Shown: positions 17,678-28,186, numbered from the stretch's first letter. The stretch: 64,000 bases of DNA from Nocardioides sp. Root190 (GCF_001428565.1 NZ_LMIA01000009.1:948-64947); one strand, 5' to 3'. A program made the numbers and translations. The notes: generated by a model from the sequence alone, not told the origin.

Positions 17678-18792
17678 CAGGACAGGATCCCCGCCTCACG
17701 CATCAGCTCGACGTCGAGTGCTTCCTTGCGGATGCGCAGGTCGACGTACTGGATGGAGGCGACGCTGGCGAGGAAGGGGGCGATGAAGGCGTTCTGGATG
17801 ACCAGTGCGGCGGCCTGGGTCACCACGAGGACGAGGGCGGCGTACTCCGGGAACGCCAAGCCCCCCACCTGGCCGCCGATGGTGACCGGGGCGGCAAGGG
17901 TGCCACCCGCAATCTGGCCCATCACGACGGTGAGGAGGCCGATGCCGAAGGTGCGCCAGAACTGCTGCGAGGTCAGGGTCCAGCCGCGCCCGATCGCGCC
18001 GAACACCGTGGTGCCCTCGAGCATCAACGCCGGAACGGGCAGGTAGTAGAGCCGGATCCACATCCAGCAGCAGAGGCAGATGAAGGCCGGCACCGTGACC
18101 AGCGCCCAGCCGACGACGAGCAGGGCACTGGGGGACACGACGACCACGACCACCCAGAGCAGGACGTAGACGGTGATGAGGACCAGGAACATCAGGTTGA
18201 TGACGACCGTCAGGCCGATCAACCGCCAGCGCTGTCCCCGGGTGGCGTCCCAGGCCTGGCGCAGGTCGAGGCGTCGTCCCACGGCGGCGGCCCGGGTCAC
18301 GTGCGCGATCATGCCGGTCACCAGGACCACGCCGACCTGGGAGAGCAGGACCGAGAGCAGGAGCGATCCGTACGCCGCCAGGGCCCCGACCAGCTCGGCA
18401 GTGCTGGCGTCGGTGTCGATGTCGCCCGAGGAGCTGACGCCCAGCCCGACCGTGAAGGTCAGCACCGTCGTCAGCAGGACCGGGATCACCATCGCGACGG
18501 CGGTCACGAGGACGGCCGCGCCGACGGTCGCCTTCGGGTTGAACCGGATGATGCGGAACGCCCCGTCGTAGATCGCACCCAGGTTGAGCGGGCGCAACGG
18601 GAAGGCGCCCGGCTTGTGGGCTGCGCCGAGGGCGAGTCCACGGGAAGGACCTCCCGTGCCGGCGTACGGCGCCCAGGCACCCGGCGGCGGCGCCTGGCCC
18701 GGCCCCGGGGAGGCGGCGGCGGGCAGGGGGGAGCGTGACTCCTCCGGTGGGGGCGCACCCGGCGGGGGGAAGTGCTGCGGCCCGTCGGTCAT
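17677..18792 (-). CDS. Multi-pass membrane protein with Pro-rich N-terminus, 371 aa
   Basis: The first 85 residues are Pro/Gly/Ala-rich and disordered. Six or so membrane helices follow, the clearest being AAVLVTAVAMVIPVLLTTVL, LLSVLLSQVGVVLVTGMIA and LIGLTVVINLMFLVLITVY. This resembles the glycerophosphodiester phosphodiesterase membrane-domain/DUF7544-like proteins that head this operon in related genomes. ATG at 18792 is chosen because AGGAGAG lies just upstream; a longer frame reads through low-quality sequence. It is the first gene of the DUF4129-DUF4350-MoxR-DUF58 operon. Confidence 0.72.
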   Translation of the reverse strand: MTDGPQHFPPPGAPPPEESRSPLPAAASPGPGQAPPPGAWAPYAGTGGPSRGLALGAAHKPGAFPLRPLNLGAIYDGAFRIIRFNPKATVGAAVLVTAVAMVIPVLLTTVLTFTVGLGVSSSGDIDTDASTAELVGALAAYGSLLLSVLLSQVGVVLVTGMIAHVTRAAAVGRRLDLRQAWDATRGQRWRLIGLTVVINLMFLVLITVYVLLWVVVVVVSPSALLVVGWALVTVPAFICLCCWMWIRLYYLPVPALMLEGTTVFGAIGRGWTLTSQQFWRTFGIGLLTVVMGQIAGGTLAAPVTIGGQVGGLAFPEYAALVLVVTQAAALVIQNAFIAPFLASVASIQYVDLRIRKEALDVELMREAGILS

Positions 18793-19236
18793 CGCTCTCC
18801 TGGGTGGTCGGCCGGCGGTGGGGGTCGGCCCATCCTTGCACCCGGCCCGGCACCGGAGCGTGCACTCGGGACGGACCGCTCTGGATTTGGCGAGCGCCGT
18901 GAACAGTGCCAAGATGTTCCGGTTGCCCCGAGAAGAATCGTCGGGGTGCGCACAATCTTGACTACTGAATCGTGTCTCCCACGCGGAGCAGGCGGCCCCC
19001 GTTCACGGGTGTCGGCCAGCACCGCGGTGAGCGTGCCCGGTGGTCGACGATGGTCGCACCGTGCCGAGACTCGATGCAGCGAGAACAGCAGCTCCACTTC
19101 CCCCGCAAGGGAGACGTGCGTGCCTCCCGGGTTTCATTGGTGGGAAGTGCGACACGCCCGACCTCGGGGGTCGGAGCTGGCCAGGACATTGCGACCCATG
19201 CCCGAGTCGTACGACGAGTAAGGACGAGAGAGACCT
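18793..19236. promoter_or_regulatory. 444-base divergent intergenic region and rpsJ leader
   Basis: No gene is supported here. It must hold promoters for the leftward membrane-protein operon and for the rightward S10 operon. A possible rightward promoter is TTGGCG (18887-18892) and CAAGAT (18910-18915) with 17 bases between. It is about 320 bases from rpsJ, so a long leader would follow. A short GC-rich inverted repeat, CCCCGA...TCGGGG, lies near 18925-18946. Long S10 leaders carry L4-mediated control in some bacteria; I cannot show that fold here. A GGACGAGAGAG precedes rpsJ. Confidence 0.4.
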
Positions 19237-19545
19237 ATGGCGGGACAGAAGATCCGCATCAGGCTCAAGGCCTATGACCACGAGGTGATCGACACCTCGG
19301 CGCGCAAGATCGTTGACACGGTCACCCGTACGGGTGCGAAGGTCGCCGGTCCGGTGCCGCTGCCGACGGAGAAGAACGTCTTCTGCGTCATTCGCTCGCC
19401 GCACAAGTACAAGGACTCGCGCGAGCACTTCGAGATGCGCACGCACAAGCGCCTCATCGACATCATCGACCCCACGCCGAAGACGGTTGACAGCCTCATG
19501 CGTCTCGACCTCCCGGCCGGTGTCGACATCGAGATCAAGCTCTGA
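19237..19545 (+). CDS. rpsJ: 30S ribosomal protein S10, 102 aa
   Basis: First gene of the S10 operon. The sequence is highly conserved, with [19 protein letters not shown] at the start and the loop region [15 protein letters not shown]. The protein sits in the 30S head and, with NusB, also takes part in transcription antitermination. Length equals the family norm. A GGACGAGAGAG ribosome binding site lies upstream. Followed by rplC after 10 bases. Confidence 0.98.
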   Translation: MAGQKIRIRLKAYDHEVIDTSARKIVDTVTRTGAKVAGPVPLPTEKNVFCVIRSPHKYKDSREHFEMRTHKRLIDIIDPTPKTVDSLMRLDLPAGVDIEIKL

Positions 19546-19555
19546 GGATCACGAG

Positions 19556-20206
19556 ATGACTTTCGAACGCAACGTGAAGGGTCTGCTGGGCACCAAGCTC
19601 GGCATGACCCAGCTGTGGGACGAGAACAACCGCGTCGTCCCGGTGACGGTGGTCGCCGCAGGCACCAACATCATCACGCAGGTCCGCCAGCCCGAGCCGG
19701 ACGGCTACAACGCCATCCAGATCGGCTTCGGCGAGATCGAGGGCCGCAAGGTCAACAAGCCGCAGGCCGGCCACTTCGCGAAGGCGGGCACCACGCCGCG
19801 TCGCCACGTGGTCGAGATCCGCACCGCGGACGCTGCTGACTACACCATCGGCCAGGAGCTGGCCGTCGACACGTTCGAGGCCGGCGAGGCCATCGACGTG
19901 ACCGGCACCAGCAAGGGCAAGGGCTTCGCCGGTGTCATGAAGCGTCACGGCTTCCACGGCGTCGGCGCCTCGCACGGTGCCCACCGCAACCACCGCAAGC
20001 CGGGCTCCATCGGCGCGTGCGCCACGCCCGGTCGTGTCTTCAAGGGCATGCGGATGGCCGGCCGGATGGGTAGCGACACCGTCACCACCCAGAACGTCAC
20101 CGTCCACGCCGTCGACGTCGAGAAGGGCCTGGTCCTGCTCAAGGGCGCCGTTCCCGGCCCCAAGGGCGGCCTCGTCGTCCTGCGCACGGCAGCGAAGAAG
20201 GGCTGA
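19556..20206 (+). CDS. rplC: 50S ribosomal protein L3, 216 aa
   Basis: Binds 23S rRNA near the peptidyl transferase centre. Clear family features are [10 protein letters not shown] at the N-terminus and the central extension loop [15 protein letters not shown] that reaches the catalytic centre. Length is normal for actinobacteria. ATG at 19556 is chosen because it gives the canonical [12 protein letters not shown] start; the same frame upstream overlaps rpsJ. Confidence 0.97.
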   Translation: MTFERNVKGLLGTKLGMTQLWDENNRVVPVTVVAAGTNIITQVRQPEPDGYNAIQIGFGEIEGRKVNKPQAGHFAKAGTTPRRHVVEIRTADAADYTIGQELAVDTFEAGEAIDVTGTSKGKGFAGVMKRHGFHGVGASHGAHRNHRKPGSIGACATPGRVFKGMRMAGRMGSDTVTTQNVTVHAVDVEKGLVLLKGAVPGPKGGLVVLRTAAKKG

Positions 20207-20211
20207 TCCAG

Positions 20212-20871
20212 ATGGCCAAGAATGTTTCCGTCGAGTTCCCCGCCGCGATCTTCGACGTGGAGGTCAGCATCCCGCTGATCCACCAGGTCGTCGTCGCGCA
20301 GCAGGCCGCTGCTCGCCAGGGCACCCACTCGACCAAGCGTCGCGGCGAGGTCCGCGGTGGCGGTCGCAAGCCCTACAAGCAGAAGGGCACCGGCCGCGCC
20401 CGCCAGGGCTCGACCCGTGCGCCGCAGTTCGCCGGTGGTGGCATCGTCCACGGCCCGCAGCCGCGCGACTACAGCCAGCGCACGCCCAAGAAGATGAAGG
20501 CCGCCGCCCTGCGCGGAGCCCTCACCGACCGGGCCCGCAACGAGCGCATCCACGTCGTCGACGCCCTGGTCTCCGGTGACAAGCCGTCGACCAAGGCCGC
20601 GCTGGCCTCGCTCTTCGAGCTGACCGCGCGCCGCAAGTTCCTCGTCGTGCTCGAGCGCACCGACAGCCAGACCTGGCTCTCGCTGCGCAACGCGCCCGAG
20701 GTGCACATCGTCGCCGTCGACCAGCTCAACACCTACGACGTGTTGAACTGCGACGACCTGGTCTTCAGCAAGGCCGCCTTCGACCTGCTCGTGTCCGGCG
20801 GTGCGACCGACGTCGCGCCGAAGGCCAAGAAGGTCGTCGTCGAGAAGAAGTCCGAGGAGGGCGACAAGTGA
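20212..20871 (+). CDS. rplD: 50S ribosomal protein L4, 219 aa
   Basis: Lines the exit tunnel through its long loop, here [19 protein letters not shown]. In enterobacteria L4 also represses its own operon. The C-terminus carries a Lys/Glu-rich tail ([16 protein letters not shown]). The gene starts 5 bases after rplC and its stop overlaps the GTG start of rplW by 3 bases. Confidence 0.97.
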   Translation: MAKNVSVEFPAAIFDVEVSIPLIHQVVVAQQAAARQGTHSTKRRGEVRGGGRKPYKQKGTGRARQGSTRAPQFAGGGIVHGPQPRDYSQRTPKKMKAAALRGALTDRARNERIHVVDALVSGDKPSTKAALASLFELTARRKFLVVLERTDSQTWLSLRNAPEVHIVAVDQLNTYDVLNCDDLVFSKAAFDLLVSGGATDVAPKAKKVVVEKKSEEGDK

Positions 20872-21170
20872 GCACGCTGCACAAGGACCACCGCGACATC
20901 CTGATCGCGCCGGTCGTGTCGGAGAAGAGCTACAGCCTCCTCGACAACAACAAGTACACGTTCCTGGTGCGCCCCGACGCCAACAAGACCGAGATCAAGA
21001 TCGCGGTCGAGAAGGTCTTCGGCGTCAAGGTCACCTCGGTCAACACGATGAACCGGACGGGCAAGGTCCGTCGGACCAAGCACGGTCTGGGCAAGCGCAA
21101 GGACACCAAGCGCGCCATCGTCAGCCTGGCCGAGGGTCACCGCATCGACATCTTCGGAGGTCAGGCCTGA
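20868..21170 (+). CDS. rplW: 50S ribosomal protein L23, 100 aa
   Basis: Forms the docking site at the tunnel exit for trigger factor and SRP. The conserved start region [18 protein letters not shown] is present, as is the [17 protein letters not shown] core. Translation starts at GTG overlapping the rplD stop (GTGA), so the genes are coupled. The stop shares one base with the rplB start (TGATG). Confidence 0.96.
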   Translation: MSTLHKDHRDILIAPVVSEKSYSLLDNNKYTFLVRPDANKTEIKIAVEKVFGVKVTSVNTMNRTGKVRRTKHGLGKRKDTKRAIVSLAEGHRIDIFGGQA

Positions 21171-22006
21171 TGGCGATCCGCAAGTACAAGCCGACCACCC
21201 CGGGCCGTCGTGGCTCCTCGGTGGCCGACTTCGCAGAGATCACCCGCACCACGCCGGAGAAGTCTCTGACCCGTCCGCTGCCCAAGAAGGGCGGCCGCAA
21301 CAACCAGGGCCGGATCACCACCCGGCACCAGGGTGGCGGTCACAAGCGCGCCTACCGGGTCATCGACTTCCGTCGCTACGACAAGGACGGCGTTCCGGCC
21401 AAGGTCGCTCACATCGAGTACGACCCGAACCGCACCGCGCGCATCGCGCTGCTGCACTACGCCGACGGCGAGAAGCGCTACATCGTGGCGCCGAAGGACC
21501 TCACCCAGGGCACTCGGGTCGAGTCCGGCGTCGGCGCCGACATCAAGCCGGGCAACAACCTGCCGCTGCGCAACATCCCCGTCGGTACGACGATCCACTG
21601 CGTGGAGCTTCGTCCCGGTGGCGGTGCCAAGATGGCCCGCTCCGCTGGCAACAGCGCCCAACTGGTCGCCCGTGAGGGAAGCCGCGCCACGCTGCGTCTG
21701 CCCTCCGGCGAGATGCGCTTCGTCGACGTTCGCTGCCGCGCCACGATCGGTGAGGTCGGCAACGCCGAGCAGTCCAACATCAACTGGGGCAAGGCCGGCC
21801 GCATGCGCTGGAAGGGCAAGCGCCCGACCGTCCGCGGTGTCGTCATGAACCCGGTCGACCACCCGCACGGTGGTGGCGAGGGCAAGACCTCCGGTGGTCG
21901 CCACCCGGTCTCGCCGTGGGGCAAGCCCGAGGGCCGTACGCGCAAGCGCAAGGCCAGCGACTCCCAGATCATCCGCCGCCGCAAGTCCGGCAAGAACAAG
22001 CGCTGA
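21170..22006 (+). CDS. rplB: 50S ribosomal protein L2, 278 aa
   Basis: One of the most conserved ribosomal proteins, needed for subunit association and peptidyl transfer. The hallmark loop [14 protein letters not shown] contains the conserved His, and [19 protein letters not shown] is near the N-terminus. Full length. ATG overlaps the rplW stop by one base. Confidence 0.98.
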   Translation: MAIRKYKPTTPGRRGSSVADFAEITRTTPEKSLTRPLPKKGGRNNQGRITTRHQGGGHKRAYRVIDFRRYDKDGVPAKVAHIEYDPNRTARIALLHYADGEKRYIVAPKDLTQGTRVESGVGADIKPGNNLPLRNIPVGTTIHCVELRPGGGAKMARSAGNSAQLVAREGSRATLRLPSGEMRFVDVRCRATIGEVGNAEQSNINWGKAGRMRWKGKRPTVRGVVMNPVDHPHGGGEGKTSGGRHPVSPWGKPEGRTRKRKASDSQIIRRRKSGKNKR

Positions 22007-22018
22007 AGGAACTAGACG

Positions 22019-22300
22019 ATGCCTCGCAGCCTGAAGAAGGGCCCCTTCATCGACGGCCACCTCCTCAAGAAGGTGGACGCCGAGAACGACAAGGGCACTC
22101 ACAACGTCATCAAGACCTGGTCGCGCCGATCGATGATCATCCCGTCGATGATCGGCCACACGATCGCCGTCCACGACGGACGCAAGCACGTCCCGGTCTT
22201 CATCTCCGACTCGATGGTCGGCCACAAGCTCGGTGAGTTCGCTCCGACGCGCACCTACCGCGGCCACGTCAAGGAAGACCGGAAGGGACGCCGTCGATGA
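22019..22300 (+). CDS. rpsS: 30S ribosomal protein S19, 93 aa
   Basis: Located in the 30S head near the A-site finger. The start [18 protein letters not shown] and the core [16 protein letters not shown] are diagnostic. AAGGAACTAGACG precedes the ATG. The stop overlaps the rplV start by 4 bases. Confidence 0.97.
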   Translation: MPRSLKKGPFIDGHLLKKVDAENDKGTHNVIKTWSRRSMIIPSMIGHTIAVHDGRKHVPVFISDSMVGHKLGEFAPTRTYRGHVKEDRKGRRR

Positions 22301-22716
22301 GCACCACTGAGCGTCACCGCACCAGCGCCCGTCGCGAGTCGCTCCTGGGCGACGAGCCCGGCGCCTACGCCTCCGCGCGCTTCGTGCGGATCACCCCGAT
22401 GAAGGCGCGTCGCGTCATCGACCTCGTCCGCGGCATGCCCGTGGAAGAGGCGCTGACCCTGCTGGAGTTCGCTCCGCAGACCGCGTCCGAGACGGTCTAC
22501 AAGGTGCTGGCCAGCGCCGTCGCGAACGCCGAGACCACGGAGGGTCTGCCCACGGGCGACCTGGTCGTCTCGGTCGCTCGGGTCGACGAGGGTCCGACGA
22601 TGAAGCGTTGGCGTCCGCGTGCGCAGGGCCGGGCCACCCGGATCAACAAGCGCACCAGCCACATCACCATCGCCGTCCAGCCGGCCGATGTCGTCGCGAA
22701 GAAGGGCAAGAAGTAA
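22297..22716 (+). CDS. rplV: 50S ribosomal protein L22, 139 aa
   Basis: Its beta-hairpin lines the exit tunnel near the macrolide site. The family core [18 protein letters not shown] and the hairpin [18 protein letters not shown] are clear. A short actinobacterial-style N-terminal extension ([18 protein letters not shown]) precedes the core. The TAA stop shares one base with the rpsC ATG. Confidence 0.96.
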   Translation: MSTTERHRTSARRESLLGDEPGAYASARFVRITPMKARRVIDLVRGMPVEEALTLLEFAPQTASETVYKVLASAVANAETTEGLPTGDLVVSVARVDEGPTMKRWRPRAQGRATRINKRTSHITIAVQPADVVAKKGKK

Positions 22717-23549
22717 TGGGTCAGAAGATCAACCCGAACGGCTTCCGCCTCGGCATCTCCACCGACCACAAGTCGCGCTGGTACGCCGACAAGCTGTACA
22801 AGGCCTACGTCGGCGAGGACGTCGCCATCCGCAAGCTGCTCAGCAAGGGCATGGAGCGGGCCGGCATCTCCAAGGTCGAGATCGAGCGCACCCGTGACCG
22901 GGTCCGCGTCGACATCCACACCGCCCGCCCGGGCATCGTCATCGGTCGCCGCGGCGCCGAGGCGGACCGGATCCGTGGCGAGCTGGAGAAGCTCACCGGC
23001 AAGCAGGTCCAGCTGAACATCCTCGAGGTCAAGAACCCCGAGATCGACGCCCAGCTCGTCGCCCAGGGAGTTGCCGAGCAGCTCTCCGGTCGCGTGCAGT
23101 TCCGTCGCGCGATGAAGAAGGCCATGCAGACCTCGATGCGCTCGGGTGCCAAGGGCATCCGGATCCAGTGCTCGGGTCGTCTCAACGGCGCGGAGATGTC
23201 GCGTACCGAGTTCTACCGCGAGGGTCGCGTTCCGCTGCACACGCTGCGTGCCGACATCGACTACGGCTTCTACGAGGCCAAGACGACCTTCGGCCGCATC
23301 GGCGTGAAGGTCTGGATCTACAAGGGCGAGGTTGCCGGCACGCGTGCCGAGCGCCAGGCCCAGGCTGCTGCGCGTGCGGGTGTTCCCGGCCGCGGCGGTG
23401 CTGGCCGCCCGACCCGTGGTGGCGAGCGCCCGACCCGTGGGTCGCGCGGAGACCGCCCGACCCGCTCCGACCGCACCTCGGACGCTCCCGCTGCGGAGTC
23501 CAACCCCGAGGCTGCTGCGGTGGAGCCGACCACCGGAACGGAGTCCTGA
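22716..23549 (+). CDS. rpsC: 30S ribosomal protein S3 with long basic C-terminal tail, 277 aa
   Basis: S3 forms the mRNA entry gate. The KH domain ([15 protein letters not shown]) and the C-terminal domain are intact. A tail of about 60 residues, roughly 215-277, repeats RPTRG-like units ([20 protein letters not shown]) and ends acidic. Such tails occur in other high-GC actinobacteria and are thought to be disordered and RNA-binding. Start is the ATG overlapping rplV by one base. Confidence 0.97.
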   Translation: MGQKINPNGFRLGISTDHKSRWYADKLYKAYVGEDVAIRKLLSKGMERAGISKVEIERTRDRVRVDIHTARPGIVIGRRGAEADRIRGELEKLTGKQVQLNILEVKNPEIDAQLVAQGVAEQLSGRVQFRRAMKKAMQTSMRSGAKGIRIQCSGRLNGAEMSRTEFYREGRVPLHTLRADIDYGFYEAKTTFGRIGVKVWIYKGEVAGTRAERQAQAAARAGVPGRGGAGRPTRGGERPTRGSRGDRPTRSDRTSDAPAAESNPEAAAVEPTTGTES

Positions 23550-23552
23550 ACC

Positions 23553-23972
23553 ATGTTGATGCCGCGTCGCGTCAAGCACCGCAAGCAGCACCACCCGAAG
23601 CGTCGGGGTGCTGCCAAGGGTGGTACGTCGCTCGCGTTCGGTGACTTCGGTATCCAGGCGATCGAGGGTCACTACGTGACCAACCGCCAGATCGAGTCCG
23701 CGCGTATCGCGATGACCCGTCACATCAAGCGTGGTGGAAAGGTGTGGATCAACATCTACCCCGACCGCCCGCTGACCAAGAAGCCTGCCGAGACCCGCAT
23801 GGGTTCCGGTAAGGGTTCCCCCGAGTGGTGGGTCGCCAACGTCAAGCCCGGTCGCGTCATGTTCGAGCTGTCGGGTGTCCCGGAGGACGTGGCCCGCGAG
23901 GCCATGCGCCGTGCGATCCACAAGCTCCCCATGAAGTGCCGTTTCATCACGCGAGAGGCTGGTGAGTTCTGA
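23553..23972 (+). CDS. rplP: 50S ribosomal protein L16, 139 aa
   Basis: Binds near the A-site and the peptidyl transferase centre. The start [19 protein letters not shown] and the region [17 protein letters not shown] are diagnostic. It begins 3 bases after rpsC and shares a base with the rpmC start (TGATG). Confidence 0.97.
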   Translation: MLMPRRVKHRKQHHPKRRGAAKGGTSLAFGDFGIQAIEGHYVTNRQIESARIAMTRHIKRGGKVWINIYPDRPLTKKPAETRMGSGKGSPEWWVANVKPGRVMFELSGVPEDVAREAMRRAIHKLPMKCRFITREAGEF

Positions 23973-24211
23973 TGGCTGTCAACGTCACGCGTGCCCACGA
24001 ACTGGACGAGCTCAACGACGTCGACCTCGAGGCCAAGCTGCGCGAGGCCAAGGAGGAGCTGTTCAACCTGCGGTTCCAGGCGGCCACCGGCCAGCTGGAG
24101 AGCCACGGCCGGCTCCGCACGGTCAAGAAGGACATCGCCCGGATCTACACCGTGGTGCGTGAGCGCGAGCTCGGCATCCGGACCGCCCCGGGCGCTGAGG
24201 AGGAGAACTGA
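23972..24211 (+). CDS. rpmC: 50S ribosomal protein L29, 79 aa
   Basis: Small two-helix protein at the tunnel exit, next to L23. The core [21 protein letters not shown] is typical; the N-terminus is about ten residues longer than in E. coli, as usual in actinobacteria. The stop shares one base with the rpsQ start. Confidence 0.95.
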   Translation: MAVNVTRAHELDELNDVDLEAKLREAKEELFNLRFQAATGQLESHGRLRTVKKDIARIYTVVRERELGIRTAPGAEEEN

Positions 24212-24498
24212 TGAGCGAGTCGAACGAGACCGGTGCGCAGTCCGTCGAGCGCCACGCCCGCAAGACCCGTGAGGGTCTGGTCGTGAGCGACAAGATGGAC
24301 AAGACCGTCGTCGTGTCCGTCGAGGACCGCGTCAAGCACGCCCTGTACGGCAAGGTGCTGCGTCGCAACACGCGGCTCAAGGCCCACGACGAGCAGAACG
24401 ACTGCGGCGTCGGTGACCGTGTCCTCATCATGGAGACCCGCCCGCTGTCTGCCACCAAGCGCTGGCGCGTGGTGGAGATCCTCGAGCGCGCGAAGTAA
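24211..24498 (+). CDS. rpsQ: 30S ribosomal protein S17, 95 aa
   Basis: Early-binding 30S protein with an OB fold. [20 protein letters not shown] and [16 protein letters not shown] identify it. A 15-residue polar N-terminal extension precedes the core. It is the last gene of the S10 group; the following 67 bases contain no recognised terminator. Confidence 0.96.
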   Translation: MSESNETGAQSVERHARKTREGLVVSDKMDKTVVVSVEDRVKHALYGKVLRRNTRLKAHDEQNDCGVGDRVLIMETRPLSATKRWRVVEILERAK

Positions 24499-24565
24499 AT
24501 CCGTTCGGCCAGGCTCGACCGCCACATGAGCGGGCGAGAACCGGCACGACAACCAGGAGAAATCG

Positions 24566-24934
24566 ATGATTCAGCAGGAGTCGCGACTCAAGGTCGCCGA
24601 CAACACCGGTGCGAAGGAGATCCTTTGCATCCGCGTGCTCGGCGGCTCGGGTCGTCGGTACGCCGGGATCGGCGACGTCATCGTCGCCACCGTCAAGGAC
24701 GCCATCCCCGGTGGCAACGTGAAGAAGGGTGACGTCGTCAAGGCCGTCATCGTGCGCACCGTCAAGGAGCGCCGTCGGCCTGACGGTTCCTACATCCGCT
24801 TCGACGAGAACGCGGCAGTGATCCTCAAGAACGACGGCGAGCCCCGTGGAACCCGCATCTTCGGCCCGGTGGGCCGCGAGCTGCGGGACAAGAAGTTCAT
24901 GAAGATCATTTCGCTCGCGCCGGAGGTGCTGTGA
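24566..24934 (+). CDS. rplN: 50S ribosomal protein L14, 122 aa
   Basis: First gene of the spc group. L14 forms an intersubunit bridge. [18 protein letters not shown] and the [19 protein letters not shown] segment are diagnostic. A strong AGGAGA ribosome binding site precedes the ATG. The 67-base gap before it is the largest in this stretch and could hold an internal promoter. Confidence 0.97.
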   Translation: MIQQESRLKVADNTGAKEILCIRVLGGSGRRYAGIGDVIVATVKDAIPGGNVKKGDVVKAVIVRTVKERRRPDGSYIRFDENAAVILKNDGEPRGTRIFGPVGRELRDKKFMKIISLAPEVL

Positions 24935-25329
24935 TGGGTACCCGCAAGAAGGCGGAGCAGGACCGCAAGAAGCCCAACCTGCATGTCAAGAAGGGCGACA
25001 CCGTCAAGGTCATCGCCGGCAAGGACAAGGGCGCCGAGGGCAAGATCATCAAGGTGATCCGTGAGGACCACCGCGTGATCGTCGAGGGTGTCAACCGCAT
25101 CAAGAAGCACACCAAGGTCGTCGACCAGGGTGGGCGTGCGGGAAACACGGGCGGCATCATCACCACCGAGGCCCCCATCCACGTGTCCAACGTGATGCTG
25201 GTCGAGGGTGACGGCGTCACCCGCGTCGGCCACAAGCGGGTCGACGTCACCAAGCGTCGCCCCGACGGCTCGGAGTACGCCTCGACGCGCAGCGTCCGTG
25301 TCTCCCGCAAGACCGGGAAGGAAATCTGA
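24934..25329 (+). CDS. rplX: 50S ribosomal protein L24, 131 aa
   Basis: Assembly initiator protein with a KOW motif ([19 protein letters not shown]). The ATG at 24934 sits 7 bases after GGAGG, which favours it over an in-frame GTG at 24931. The stop shares one base with the rplE start. A longer N-terminus than E. coli ([20 protein letters not shown]) is seen. Confidence 0.95.
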   Translation: MGTRKKAEQDRKKPNLHVKKGDTVKVIAGKDKGAEGKIIKVIREDHRVIVEGVNRIKKHTKVVDQGGRAGNTGGIITTEAPIHVSNVMLVEGDGVTRVGHKRVDVTKRRPDGSEYASTRSVRVSRKTGKEI

Positions 25330-25910
25330 TGACTGAGTCCACCGACACCGCGGTCGCCGAGAAGGTGACCCCGCGTCTCAAGACGAGGTACCGCGAGGAG
25401 ATCCTCCCGGCTCTCAAGACCGAGTTCGAGATCCCGAACGTCATGCAGGTCCCCGGTCTGGTCAAGATCGTGGTCAACATGGGTGTCGGCGAGGCAGCTC
25501 GCGACTCCAAGCTGATCGAGGGCGCGATCCGCGACCTCACCGCGATCACCGGCCAGAAGCCGTCGGTGACCAAGGCTCGCAAGTCCATCGCGCAGTTCAA
25601 GCTCCGCGAGGGCATGCCGATCGGCACGCACGTCACGCTGCGTGGCGACCGCATGTGGGAGTTCCTCGACCGCCTGCTGTCGCTGGCGCTTCCGCGTATC
25701 CGTGACTTCCGTGGTCTCTCGCCCAAGCAGTTCGACGGCCGCGGCAACTACACCTTCGGTCTGACCGAGCAGGTCATGTTCCACGAGATCGACCAGGACA
25801 AGGTCGACCGCCAGCGGGGCATGGACATCACCATCGTCACCACGGCGACCAATGACGAGCAGGGGCGCGCGCTGTTGAAGCAGCTCGGCTTCCCGTTCAA
25901 GGAGAACTGA
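25329..25910 (+). CDS. rplE: 50S ribosomal protein L5, 193 aa
   Basis: Binds 5S rRNA and contacts the P-site tRNA. The family motif [12 protein letters not shown] and the [19 protein letters not shown] region are present. An acidic N-terminal extension of about 12 residues precedes the conserved part. It is followed after 1 base by rpsN. Confidence 0.97.
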   Translation: MTESTDTAVAEKVTPRLKTRYREEILPALKTEFEIPNVMQVPGLVKIVVNMGVGEAARDSKLIEGAIRDLTAITGQKPSVTKARKSIAQFKLREGMPIGTHVTLRGDRMWEFLDRLLSLALPRIRDFRGLSPKQFDGRGNYTFGLTEQVMFHEIDQDKVDRQRGMDITIVTTATNDEQGRALLKQLGFPFKEN

Positions 25911-25911
25911 C

Positions 25912-26097
25912 ATGGCGAAGACCGCTCTGAAGGTCAAGGCTGCTCGCAAGCCGAAGTTCGCGGTGCGCGGCTACACCCGCTGCCAGCGCTGTGGACGTCC
26001 CAAGTCCGTCTACCGCAAGTTCGGCCTCTGCCGGATCTGCCTGCGCGAGATGGCGCACCGTGGCGAACTGCCCGGTGTGACCAAGTCGAGCTGGTAA
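25912..26097 (+). CDS. rpsZ: 30S ribosomal protein S14, zinc-binding short form, 61 aa
   Basis: The short type Z form of S14 with a zinc ribbon made of C24, C27, C40 and C43. The sequence ends in the typical [11 protein letters not shown]. Actinobacteria often carry a second, zinc-free S14 elsewhere that replaces this one in zinc shortage; none is in the window. Spacing to rpsH is 66 bases. Confidence 0.97.
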   Translation: MAKTALKVKAARKPKFAVRGYTRCQRCGRPKSVYRKFGLCRICLREMAHRGELPGVTKSSW

Positions 26098-26163
26098 CCC
26101 AACACGTAGCAGGTCGCCTCGCCACAGCGCGTTGCGAAACCACTTCGAGAAAGAACACACATC

Positions 26164-26568
26164 ATGACGATGACTGACCCGATCGCAGACATGCTCACGC
26201 GTCTGCGCAACGCCAACCAGGCGTACCACGATGCGGTGACCATGCCGTACAGCAAGCTCAAGGAGGGTGTGGCCGAGATCCTGAAGCAGGAGGGCTACAT
26301 CACCTCCTTCGGGGTTGCCGACAACGAGAACGGCGTCGGCAAGCTGCTGACCGTCACCCTCAAGTACGGCCGCAACCGCGAGCGTTCCATTGCCGGCGTC
26401 CGCCGGATCAGCAAGCCCGGCCTGCGCGTCTACGCCAAGCACACCGGTCTCCCGAAGGTGCTCGGCGGCCTCGGCGTCGCGATCATCTCGACGAGCCAGG
26501 GCCTGCTGACCGACCGCCAGGCCAACCAGAAGGGCGTGGGTGGGGAAGTCCTCGCCTACGTCTGGTGA
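26164..26568 (+). CDS. rpsH: 30S ribosomal protein S8, 134 aa
   Basis: Central 30S assembly protein; in enterobacteria it is also the spc operon repressor. [18 protein letters not shown] and the C-terminal [13 protein letters not shown] are diagnostic. An in-frame ATG at 26170 is an alternative start two codons later. Confidence 0.96.
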   Translation: MTMTDPIADMLTRLRNANQAYHDAVTMPYSKLKEGVAEILKQEGYITSFGVADNENGVGKLLTVTLKYGRNRERSIAGVRRISKPGLRVYAKHTGLPKVLGGLGVAIISTSQGLLTDRQANQKGVGGEVLAYVW

Positions 26569-26591
26569 GTTAGGGAAGGAGAGAGAAGAAC

Positions 26592-27131
26592 ATGTCGCGC
26601 ATCGGCAAGCTCCCCGTCCCGGTCCCCGCGGGCGTTGACGTCCAGCTCGAGGGCCCCGTGGTCACGGTCAAGGGTCCCAAGGGAACCCTGAGCCACTCCG
26701 TGGTCTCCCCGATCACGGTGGAGAAGGGTGAAGGCGTCCTGGACGTCCTTCGTCCCGACGACCACCGGATCTCCAAGTCGCTCCACGGCCTCAGCCGCAC
26801 CCTGATCAACAACATGGTCGTGGGTGTGACCGAGGGCTACGAGAAGAAGCTCGAGATCGTGGGCGTGGGTTACCGCGTCCTGTCCAAGGGCCCGACCCAG
26901 CTGGAGTTCCAGCTCGGTTACTCGCACGTGATCATCTTCGACGCACCCGAGGGCATCACCTTCGCCGTCGAGAGCCCGACCAAGCTCGGTGTCATCGGCA
27001 TCGACAAGCAGCTGGTCGGCGAGGTCGCGGCGAACATTCGCAAGCTTCGCAAGCCTGAGCCCTACAAGGGCAAGGGCGTCCGGTACGCCGGCGAACATGT
27101 CCGCCGCAAGGTCGGAAAGGCTGGTAAGTGA
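26592..27131 (+). CDS. rplF: 50S ribosomal protein L6, 179 aa
   Basis: Two-domain protein near the factor-binding site. [16 protein letters not shown] starts the protein and the [14 protein letters not shown] segment marks the C-terminal domain. A GGAAGGAGAGAAG ribosome binding site precedes the ATG. Confidence 0.97.
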   Translation: MSRIGKLPVPVPAGVDVQLEGPVVTVKGPKGTLSHSVVSPITVEKGEGVLDVLRPDDHRISKSLHGLSRTLINNMVVGVTEGYEKKLEIVGVGYRVLSKGPTQLEFQLGYSHVIIFDAPEGITFAVESPTKLGVIGIDKQLVGEVAANIRKLRKPEPYKGKGVRYAGEHVRRKVGKAGK

Positions 27132-27133
27132 CC

Positions 27134-27517
27134 ATGGCGATCACCCTGAAGCACAAGCGGAACCTCTCGGCTCGCGCCAGCTCCAAGCTGCGCCGCCAGA
27201 TCCGTGGACGCAAGAAGATCTCCGGAACCGCCGCGCGCCCGCGCCTGGTGGTCACCCGGTCGACGAAGCACATCACCGCTCAGGTCGTCGACGACCTGAT
27301 CGGAAAGACCCTGGTGTCTGCCTCGACCCTCGAGGGCGACCTGCGCGCCTTCGACGGCGACAAGACCGCCAAGGCCAAGAAGGTCGGCGAGCTCGTGGCC
27401 GCCCGTGCCAAGGACCAAGGTGTCGAGACGGTCGTGTTCGACCGGTCCGGCAACAAGTATCACGGTCGCATCGCGGCCCTGGCAGATGGCGCCCGCGAGG
27501 GCGGCCTGACCTTCTGA
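27134..27517 (+). CDS. rplR: 50S ribosomal protein L18, 127 aa
   Basis: 5S rRNA-binding protein. The core [20 protein letters not shown] and the C-terminal [21 protein letters not shown] are typical. ATG at 27134 is preferred; an in-frame GTG at 27128 overlaps the rplF stop and would add two residues. Confidence 0.95.
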   Translation: MAITLKHKRNLSARASSKLRRQIRGRKKISGTAARPRLVVTRSTKHITAQVVDDLIGKTLVSASTLEGDLRAFDGDKTAKAKKVGELVAARAKDQGVETVVFDRSGNKYHGRIAALADGAREGGLTF

Positions 27518-27541
27518 CGCGAACAGGACTGAGGAGAAATC

Positions 27542-28186
27542 ATGAGCGGACCCCAGCGCGGACAGCGTTCGGGCGGCGATCGTGGTGGCCGTGGTGGCCG
27601 CGACGGTGGCCGCGGCGGCGCCGAGAAGAGCCAGTACGTCGAGCGCGTCGTTGCGATCAACCGTGTCGCCAAGGTCGTGAAGGGTGGTCGTCGCTTCAGC
27701 TTCACCGCCCTCGTGATCGTCGGTGACGGCGACGGCCTGGTCGGCGTCGGCTACGGCAAGGCCAAGGAAGTTCCCGCGGCGATTGCCAAGGGTGTCGAGG
27801 AGGCGAAGAAGAACTTCTTCCGCGTCCCCCGCATCCAGGGCACCATCCCGCACCCGGTCCAGGGTGAGAAGGCTGCCGGCGTGGTGTTCCTGCGCCCCGC
27901 CGCCCCCGGTACCGGTGTGATCGCCGGTGGTCCGGTGCGCGCCGTCCTGGAGTGCGCCGGCATCCACGACGTGCTCAGCAAGTCGCTGGGCTCGTCGAAC
28001 CAGATCAACATCGTGCACGCCACGGTCGAGGCCCTCCGCATGCTGGAGATGCCCGAGACCGTTGCTGCCCGTCGTGGTCTGCCCGTCGAGCACGTCGCCC
28101 CGGCGGCACTGCTCAAGGCTCAGGCCGAGGGCGAGGCCGCTGCGGTTGCCGCGAAGTCGGGAACGACCGAGTCGGTGACGGCCTGA
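27542..28186 (+). CDS. rpsE: 30S ribosomal protein S5 with Gly/Arg-rich N-terminus, 214 aa
   Basis: S5 helps decoding accuracy. The double-stranded RNA-binding motif and the [21 protein letters not shown] signature are clear. The first 28 residues are a Gly/Arg/Asp-rich extension ([15 protein letters not shown]). The stop shares one base with the rpmD ATG. A GAGGAGAAATC site precedes the start. Confidence 0.96.
   Translation: MSGPQRGQRSGGDRGGRGGRDGGRGGAEKSQYVERVVAINRVAKVVKGGRRFSFTALVIVGDGDGLVGVGYGKAKEVPAAIAKGVEEAKKNFFRVPRIQGTIPHPVQGEKAAGVVFLRPAAPGTGVIAGGPVRAVLECAGIHDVLSKSLGSSNQINIVHATVEALRMLEMPETVAARRGLPVEHVAPAALLKAQAEGEAAAVAAKSGTTESVTA

Noticed and set aside
18958..18963. TTGACT as -35 of the rpsJ promoter
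   Set aside because: No acceptable -10 hexamer lies 16-19 bases downstream (the position reads ACGCGG).
21161..22267. Long minus-strand frame across rplB and rpsS
   Set aside because: Antisense to two highly conserved ribosomal genes and without known motifs.
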